DNA of 38,780 bases from Actinomycetota bacterium (GTDB lineage Bacteria > Actinomycetota > Geothermincolia > Geothermincolales > RBG-13-55-18): the NCBI GenBank assembly GCA_015711955.1, contig JACVJK010000013.1:1-38780 (forward strand), written 5' to 3'. The notes under the pieces are model-generated. The model did not search any database, was not told the origin of the DNA, and saw only the letters and a list, made by a program, of their open reading frames with translations. The position numbers were made by a program, and so were the translations under genes. Position 1 is the first letter of the stretch. Every line of letters begins with the position of its first letter. Shown here piece by piece: positions 33,556 through 38,780 of this stretch.

Positions 33556-35286
33556 ATGGACAAGGTAGAGGAATTGAGCCGGGCCTTCGAGCAGCTCGCG
33601 GAGCTCAGCGAGATCAAGGGCGAGGTCCGTTTCAAGGTGAACGCTTATCACCGGGCGGCGGAAGTGGTGAGAACCTACGGGGAGGAGATCCTGGAAAAGG
33701 ACGACGTAGATGAGCTTCGCAGGTATCCGGGGATCGGGGAGGGCATCGCCAAGAAGATCTTGGAGTTCAAGCGCACCGGGACCATCTCCAAGCTCGAGCA
33801 GTTAAAGGAGGAGATCCCAGTGGAACTCCTCACCTTGCTGCAGGTGCCCAACCTGGGTCCCAAGCGGGCCAAGCTGGTCTACGAGGAACTCGGCGTCCGC
33901 ACCATCGAAGAGCTGCAGGAAGCAGCGGAAAGCCACAGGTTGGCGTCCCTGAGAGGCCTGGGGCCCAAGGCAGAACAGAACATATTGGAGGGGATTCGCC
34001 AGCTCCAGCAAGGCTCGGGTCGCCTCCTGCTCTCCACCGCCTCCAGGCTGGCCGAGGAGATAGTCGGCCTCATGCGCGAAAGGATCCCCGGCTTGGTGAT
34101 AAGCCCGGCGGGTAGCCTCAGGCGGATGAAGGAGACCATAGGCGACATAGACCTTCTTGTGTCCTCGGAGGAGCCGGGAAGGGTGATGGAGATTTTCTGT
34201 GACCTTCCGTTGGTGAGTAAGGTGCTGCTACATGGCGATAAGAAGAGCTCCGTGCTCACCGACGAGGGCTTGCATGTGGACATGAGGGTGGTTCGACCCG
34301 AACAGTACGGCGCGGCCCTCCAGTATTTCACCGGGTCCCAGTCCCACAACATCCGCGTCCGGGAGATCGCCAAGAAAAAAGGCTTGAAGATCAACGAGTA
34401 CGGTGTGTTCGTGGTGGAGGGCGATCGCCGGATTGCCGGGGAAACGGAGGAGGAGGTTTACAGGGTCTTGGGGATGGCCTGGCCTCCTCCCGAGCTGCGG
34501 GAGAACCGAGGAGAGGTGGAGGCGGCCTTGAGGGGAAGGCTGCCGCGGCTCTTGGAAGAGGGCCAGGTTCGGGGGGACTTTCACGTGCACACCAGGGCAA
34601 GCGACGGTATCAACACCTTGGAAGAGTTGCGGGAGGCCGCGGAGGCCAGGGGTTATCGCTTCTTGGCCATCACCGATCACGCCGCTTCCCTGAAGGTGGC
34701 GGGGGGTCTGGACCGGGACAGGATACTGCGGCAGGTAGAGGAGATAAGGGCCCTGAACGCCCGGGGGGATTCCCCCGTTATCCTCCTCGCTGGGGCCGAG
34801 GTGAACGTCGGGAACGAGGGGGAGCTGGACTACGACGAAGAAGTCCTCTCCCAGCTGGACGTAGTGATAGCCTCGGTGCATTCGGGTTTCAAGCAAAGCC
34901 GGGAACAGATCACCCGCCGCATACTCACGGCCTTGCGCCATCCCCACGTGAAGATCATTGGTCATCCCACTGGAAGGTTGCTGGGGCAGAGACCTCCATA
35001 TGAGGTGGATCTGAGGGCGGTCATGAAGGAGGCGGCGGAGTTGGGAAAGGCGCTGGAGCTCAACGCCTTTCCTGACCGCTTGGACCTGAACGACGAGGCA
35101 CTTTTGGAGGCCAGGGAGTTGGGGGTGATGATAGCCATCGGCACCGATGCCCACCGTGCGGAGCACCTGTCCTTCATGCGGTTCGGTGTGGCCACCGCGC
35201 GGCGGGGATGGGTTCCCCCTGACTTGGTGGTGAACGCCCGAGAACCGGAAGAGGTCCTGCGGTGGTTGTGGGATGGCAGGAGATGA
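33556..35286 (+). CDS. polX: DNA polymerase/3'-5' exonuclease PolX
   Basis: The 576-residue protein joins a family X nucleotidyltransferase to a PHP phosphoesterase. Layout: two helix-hairpin-helix elements (about 50-130, YPGIGEGIAKKI, VPNLGPKRAKLV), the catalytic GSLRRMKETIGDIDLL (G186, with D197 and D199), a thumb, and the PHP domain from about 335 with HVHT (H343, H345), TDHA, EVNVGNEG, HSGF and GTDAH metal ligands. It fills short gaps and can remove 3' ends in base-excision repair. The ATG at 33556 is preferred over the TTG two codons earlier. Its position behind argH seems incidental. Confidence 0.95.
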   Translation: MDKVEELSRAFEQLAELSEIKGEVRFKVNAYHRAAEVVRTYGEEILEKDDVDELRRYPGIGEGIAKKILEFKRTGTISKLEQLKEEIPVELLTLLQVPNLGPKRAKLVYEELGVRTIEELQEAAESHRLASLRGLGPKAEQNILEGIRQLQQGSGRLLLSTASRLAEEIVGLMRERIPGLVISPAGSLRRMKETIGDIDLLVSSEEPGRVMEIFCDLPLVSKVLLHGDKKSSVLTDEGLHVDMRVVRPEQYGAALQYFTGSQSHNIRVREIAKKKGLKINEYGVFVVEGDRRIAGETEEEVYRVLGMAWPPPELRENRGEVEAALRGRLPRLLEEGQVRGDFHVHTRASDGINTLEELREAAEARGYRFLAITDHAASLKVAGGLDRDRILRQVEEIRALNARGDSPVILLAGAEVNVGNEGELDYDEEVLSQLDVVIASVHSGFKQSREQITRRILTALRHPHVKIIGHPTGRLLGQRPPYEVDLRAVMKEAAELGKALELNAFPDRLDLNDEALLEARELGVMIAIGTDAHRAEHLSFMRFGVATARRGWVPPDLVVNAREPEEVLRWLWDGRR

Positions 35287-35487
35287 GCAGGGCCACAGTT
35301 TTTGGGCGTGCGTACATGGAACTGGGCGCGGATCCAAGGAAAGAGGGGTTTTCCATATCGATGAGGGACAGTATATGGTTTTGGGTGGGGTGAAACCTGA
35401 CCTGACGCAGGATGAAGTCACGGAAGACAGCGGAGTTATGCGTTAAAGAAAGGACGAGGGAAGAGGTGAACGCAAAGGAGGTGGGCC

Positions 35488-36459
35488 TTGAAACTCGGAG
35501 AGATATACCGGCTGGCGCTCCAGATGGGCATGGAGAAGGACCCCCGGGGGAAGGAAGAGGTCCGCAGGATCCTCGAGGAGAACCGCAAGAGATACGAGAG
35601 GCTGCCGGAAAAGGAGAAGGCCTACTTCGACTTGGAGACCCTGGAGAACCCCTATCCCGATTCCCGCATTCTCTTGGGAGATTCAGAACAGGAGGTAAGA
35701 GTGGCTGTCGCGGGCATAGACATGGAGGTGGGGGAGGTACTTTTGGCCGACCGTTTGCGGGAGAAGGGAGAGCCCATCGACCTCATCATAAGCCACCATC
35801 CCGAGGGAGTGGCCCTAGTGAACTTGAACAAGGTCATGCCCCTGCAGGCGGATGAGTGGCACCGCTACGGAGTGCCCATCAACGTGGGAGAGGTGCTCAT
35901 CGACAAGCGCATGCAAGAGGTCTATCGAGCCTTTCTCCCCCGCAACCATGAGCGGGCCCTGGACGCGGCCCGGTTGCTCGGTTTCGCCTACATGACCATG
36001 CACACCGTGGCAGACAACCAGGTCCACGACTACCTCAACCGGTATTTTGAGGAGAGGAAGCCCCGCACGGTGGGGGAAGTGGTGGATTTACTTCTGGAGA
36101 TCCCTGAATACCAGGCCTCGGCTCGAAACCAAGCGGGCCCCACGGTGATCGTGGGAAGCAGGGAAAGGAGGGCCGGAAAGGTTATGGTGGACATGACGGG
36201 CGGGACCGAAGGCCCCAGGGAGGTGCTGGAAAAGCTGGCCGAAGCAGGGGTGGGCACTATCGTGGCCATGCACCTTTCCGAGAAACATCGTGAGGAGGCC
36301 GAGAAACACAAGATAAATGTGGTTATCGCCGGTCACGTGGTATCCGATTCCCTGGGCTTGAACCTCATCCTGGACCGACTGGAGGAAAGGGGGGTGCGCA
36401 TAATACCCATGTCCGGCCTGGTGCGGGTGTCTCGCCGTGGCGGCAAGGGATCCCCTTGA
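35488..36459 (+). CDS. NIF3-like metal-binding protein with N-terminal extension
   Basis: The 323-residue protein has an N-terminal region of about 65 residues (KEEVRRILEENRKRYERLPEK, charged helix) before a core with DLIISHHPEGVAL, the NIF3/NGG1-interacting-factor type metal motif, and a C-terminal VVIAGHVVSDSLGLN stretch. MTMHTVADNQVHDYL also occurs in this group. The biochemical role of NIF3-type proteins is unsettled (dinuclear metal hydrolase or scaffold). The start is TTG with AAAGGAGGTG ideally spaced, which overrules ATGs further in. Its neighbours polX and the TPR gene give no clear job. Confidence 0.78.
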   Translation: MKLGEIYRLALQMGMEKDPRGKEEVRRILEENRKRYERLPEKEKAYFDLETLENPYPDSRILLGDSEQEVRVAVAGIDMEVGEVLLADRLREKGEPIDLIISHHPEGVALVNLNKVMPLQADEWHRYGVPINVGEVLIDKRMQEVYRAFLPRNHERALDAARLLGFAYMTMHTVADNQVHDYLNRYFEERKPRTVGEVVDLLLEIPEYQASARNQAGPTVIVGSRERRAGKVMVDMTGGTEGPREVLEKLAEAGVGTIVAMHLSEKHREEAEKHKINVVIAGHVVSDSLGLNLILDRLEERGVRIIPMSGLVRVSRRGGKGSP

Positions 36460-36724
36460 AGGGGATGGTTTAAGGATGCGGGAAAGCCTATATGTTGGAA
36501 AAGGGGCGATAGGAAGGGAAAAGTTTTGCTTCATTGGTCGTCCAAAAGACAGAGAGCATGGAGAATGTCACCTTATTATTGGATAATGGTATCGGAGAGC
36601 CGCCCTTTCATGCCATGATAGGAGGTGTGGTTGACGGCTCTGCTTGCGTGGGGCCTGAAAATGATCTATCCAAATCCGATAAGGGGTTTCACAAGAAAAA
36701 GATCAAGTCCTGGGGGAGGATCAG

Positions 36725-37855
36725 ATGGACGAAGCTTACAGGCTTCTCGAACAGGGGGAAAGGTTGATGGAGGAGAACCGGCTGGACGAGGCCATAGAGC
36801 GTTTCCGCCGGTTCCTGGACGAATACCCGGATGACGTGGACGGGCAGTACCAGCTGGGGCTGGCCCTCTATGAAAAGGGGGAGTTGAACGAGGCATATCT
36901 CCGCTTCCGGAGGGCCATGGAGCTGGATCCGGGCGATCCCCGTCCCTATGACGGCATCGCCATGGTGCTTATGGAGCGGGGGGATTACGAGGGTGCCTGC
37001 ATATATTATCAAATGGCCCTGGAGAAAGACCCCGACAACGTGGACCTTCTCAACGAGCTGGGCATAGCCTATCAGGAGCTGGGAAGGGAGGAAGAGGCCA
37101 TCGCCTGTTATGACCGGGCTATAGAGTTGGATCCCTTTTTCGGCTATCCCTACTACAACAAGGCTCGACTCCTGGCCCGCCAGGGGAGATATGAGGAGGC
37201 CATCGAAAACCTGGAGCAAGCAATAAGCCTATACAAGGGAGAAAGGGAGAAGCTCAAGGACGTCCTATTCGAGTTGGCCGGCGTTTATGAGGAGATCATG
37301 GACGAAAACCGGGCGATGGAAGTCTATGAGGAAATCCTGATGCTGGAGCCCGGAGACGTGGAGGCCCTGACCTGCCTGGGATCTCTCCATCTGGATCGAG
37401 GAGAGTACGAAAAGGCCATCGCATATTTTGACAAGGTGCTCCGCCTGGATCCCGATAACGACCACGCCTATCTGGAGAAGAGCTATGCCCTCGGTTGTTT
37501 GGGCAACACCGAGATGGAACTGGAGTGCCTGGATCGTTGCCTGACCATAAACCCCCACAACAAATATGCGCTGAGCAACAAGGGAGCGGTGCTTCTGGAG
37601 AGGGGGAAGTTCGAGGAAGCGGAAAAACTATTGCTCCAAGCCATAGAGTTAGACCCCGAATACTCGTGGCCCTATTACAACCTGGCTTGCCTTTGGGCCA
37701 TGAAGGGAGACGAGGGAAAATGTCTGGACTACCTCAGGAGGGCGCTGGAGCTGGACCCCGATCTTCGAGAGGACGCAGCCCAGGACACCTTCTTGGAAGA
37801 GATGAGAGAAAAGGAGTCGTTCCGTCGCTTGCTCGAGGACGAGTCATCAGTCTGA
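36725..37855 (+). CDS. Tetratricopeptide-repeat protein
   Basis: The 376-residue protein consists of about ten consecutive 34-residue TPR units from end to end, with the usual W/L-G-Y-A-P spacing (e.g. LGIAYQELGREEEAIACYDR, AYLEKSYALGCLGNTEMEL). There is no signal peptide or membrane segment and no catalytic domain, so it is an intracellular scaffold. It is acidic and Glu-rich. GGGGGAGG lies a few bases before the ATG. It follows the NIF3-like gene by 265 bases, in which attattggataat (36575-36587) forms a small palindrome. Confidence 0.88.
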   Translation: MDEAYRLLEQGERLMEENRLDEAIERFRRFLDEYPDDVDGQYQLGLALYEKGELNEAYLRFRRAMELDPGDPRPYDGIAMVLMERGDYEGACIYYQMALEKDPDNVDLLNELGIAYQELGREEEAIACYDRAIELDPFFGYPYYNKARLLARQGRYEEAIENLEQAISLYKGEREKLKDVLFELAGVYEEIMDENRAMEVYEEILMLEPGDVEALTCLGSLHLDRGEYEKAIAYFDKVLRLDPDNDHAYLEKSYALGCLGNTEMELECLDRCLTINPHNKYALSNKGAVLLERGKFEEAEKLLLQAIELDPEYSWPYYNLACLWAMKGDEGKCLDYLRRALELDPDLREDAAQDTFLEEMREKESFRRLLEDESSV

Positions 37856-38406
37856 TATGCCCCTTAAGACAAGCCTAAAGCCATCAAAAGGGGAGGCTCA
37901 ACGTAGGGGATCGGGGAACCGAACCCCTTGGCGTTAGGGGGGTTTCATCGGCGGACTCAGGTGCTCCCTTTTAGCAAGGTTCAATACGGCGGTTTCTGTT
38001 CCCCGCAGCTGAGAGATCTACCGCGGAATGGATCGCCACCTTTTTAGTAAAGGTCTGGATCCCATCCCCTTGAGCGCAGACGCATTCGGTGTGACGTTTG
38101 CCTCGACGCGAGAGGCCCTCGGGAGCCTTATGCCCTGAGGTGGAAAATAAGGCGTCGCTTTTCCGCCCCAACTCCGTAGTTTCAGGTGAAGGAAAGAATT
38201 CTATTTGAATTTGAGACTCGGAGAAGGTTGCCCTGGCGTTTTTGCGCCCCGTTCAAGCATAGGTGGCATCACGACCATCAGGTTGGCGTCGATCAGTCCT
38301 TGAAACCCCCGAGCTCCCCGAAAGGGAAGAAGAGACATGCGTCACGCAAAAAGGATACAAAGTGGCGACGCCCGGTTTACATTAGCAACGATATCTGCCC
38401 TTTCCC
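37856..38406. other. Intergenic stretch without a supported gene (551 bases)
   Basis: It separates two convergent genes. Only a small hairpin (accttt ttagt aaaggt, 38038-38054) is visible; no clear terminator or RNA gene. Confidence 0.5.
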
Positions 38407-38780
38407 TCAGTTGCCCACCGTTATGATCACCTGTGATCCTGGTCCCAGCTCCGAACCCGCGCCCGGGAACTGGCTCACCACTATGCCCCTGAGGGACTCG
38501 TTCTTGGGCACGTAGACCACCCGACAGGAAAATCCCTCCCCCGCGAGCACTTCCCTGGCTCTATCCTCGGTCATTCCCACCACGTTGGGCACCACCGCCT
38601 TGGGTCTGACCCCCTTGCTCACCGTGAGGTAGACCACCGTGCCCTCCTTTACTGCGGCCCCGCCCATGGGAGACTGTTCCACCACGATGCCCGAGGGCGC
38701 TTGGGAAGTGTACACGTAGTTAACCGAGACCCTGAGGCCGGCCTCCCTCACAGCTGCAGTGGCCCCCGCCTCGGTCATGC
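38407..38780 (-). CDS. C-terminus of a PASTA-domain protein, 5' end cut by window edge
   Basis: About 124 codons remain. Two PASTA-type repeats are visible: the end of one (VREAGLRVSVNYVYTSQA, VVEQSPMGGAAVKEG TVVYLTVSKG) and a complete one (VPNVVGMTEDRAREVLAGEG, VVSQFPGAGSELGPGSQV). PASTA domains bind peptidoglycan fragments and occur at the C-terminus of PknB-type Ser/Thr kinases and class A/B penicillin-binding proteins, common in Actinomycetota and Bacillota. Which of these it belongs to cannot be seen; a Ser/Thr kinase is the more usual owner of tandem repeats. Confidence 0.85.
   Translation of the reverse strand, partial: MTEAGATAAVREAGLRVSVNYVYTSQAPSGIVVEQSPMGGAAVKEGTVVYLTVSKGVRPKAVVPNVVGMTEDRAREVLAGEGFSCRVVYVPKNESLRGIVVSQFPGAGSELGPGSQVIITVGN

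Noticed and set aside
1-38780. CRISPR array, transposon or prophage
   Set aside because: No regularly spaced repeats beyond the two-copy ones reported, and no transposase, integrase or phage protein among the genes.

Overview
This is a high-GC bacterial window with strong AGGAGG-type ribosome binding sites and frequent GTG/TTG starts. The gene order argC-argJ-argB-argD-argF-argR-argG-argH is the classic actinobacterial arginine cluster, so I infer an Actinomycetota member. The ferredoxin-type protein, the split (R)-hydroxyacyl-CoA dehydrogenase/hydratase pair and the PocR-type sensor kinase suggest an anaerobic or deep-branching lineage rather than a Streptomyces-like one. That placement is inference from gene content; no marker RNA is present.

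Left part (1-14,700), accessory and loosely packed. Minus strand: a PocR-domain histidine kinase cut by the left edge, preceded by a zinc-ribbon/AIM24 protein, then a PrcB-domain lipoprotein. Plus strand: an SDR dehydrogenase and a MaoC hydratase, with a promoter upstream and a clear terminator behind. Minus strand: a winged-helix/4Fe-4S protein with a broken partial duplicate of its own 3' end, a His-rich lipoprotein, a small membrane protein and a nucleoside-phosphorylase-like protein. Plus strand: a single-domain response regulator overlapping a zinc-ribbon membrane protein. Minus strand: an unrecognised helical protein. Gaps of 0.4-1 kb separate these genes and hold short duplications and inverted repeats but no gene I can support.

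Right part (14,700-37,900), housekeeping and all on the plus strand: a ThiI-like PP-loop protein, leuS, the DNA-uptake genes comEA and comEC, holA (DNA polymerase III delta), then the complete arginine set from N-acetylglutamate to arginine together with its repressor argR. Upstream of argC lies an AT-rich block with a promoter embedded in ARG-box-like palindromes, so the cluster is probably repressed by its own ArgR when arginine is plentiful. Unusually, most arg genes are separated by 57-379 bases, several gaps carry palindromes or hairpins, and only argD-argF overlap. After argH come polX (family X polymerase with PHP nuclease), a NIF3-like metal-binding protein and a TPR protein. The minus-strand 3' end of a PASTA-domain protein enters from the right edge.

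No rRNA, tRNA, CRISPR array, transposase or phage gene was seen. Nothing here is clearly a wholly new system. The best leads are the PocR kinase/zinc-ribbon AIM24 pair with its unassigned kinase N-terminus, the winged-helix ferredoxin with its decayed duplicate, and the palindromes inside the arg cluster.
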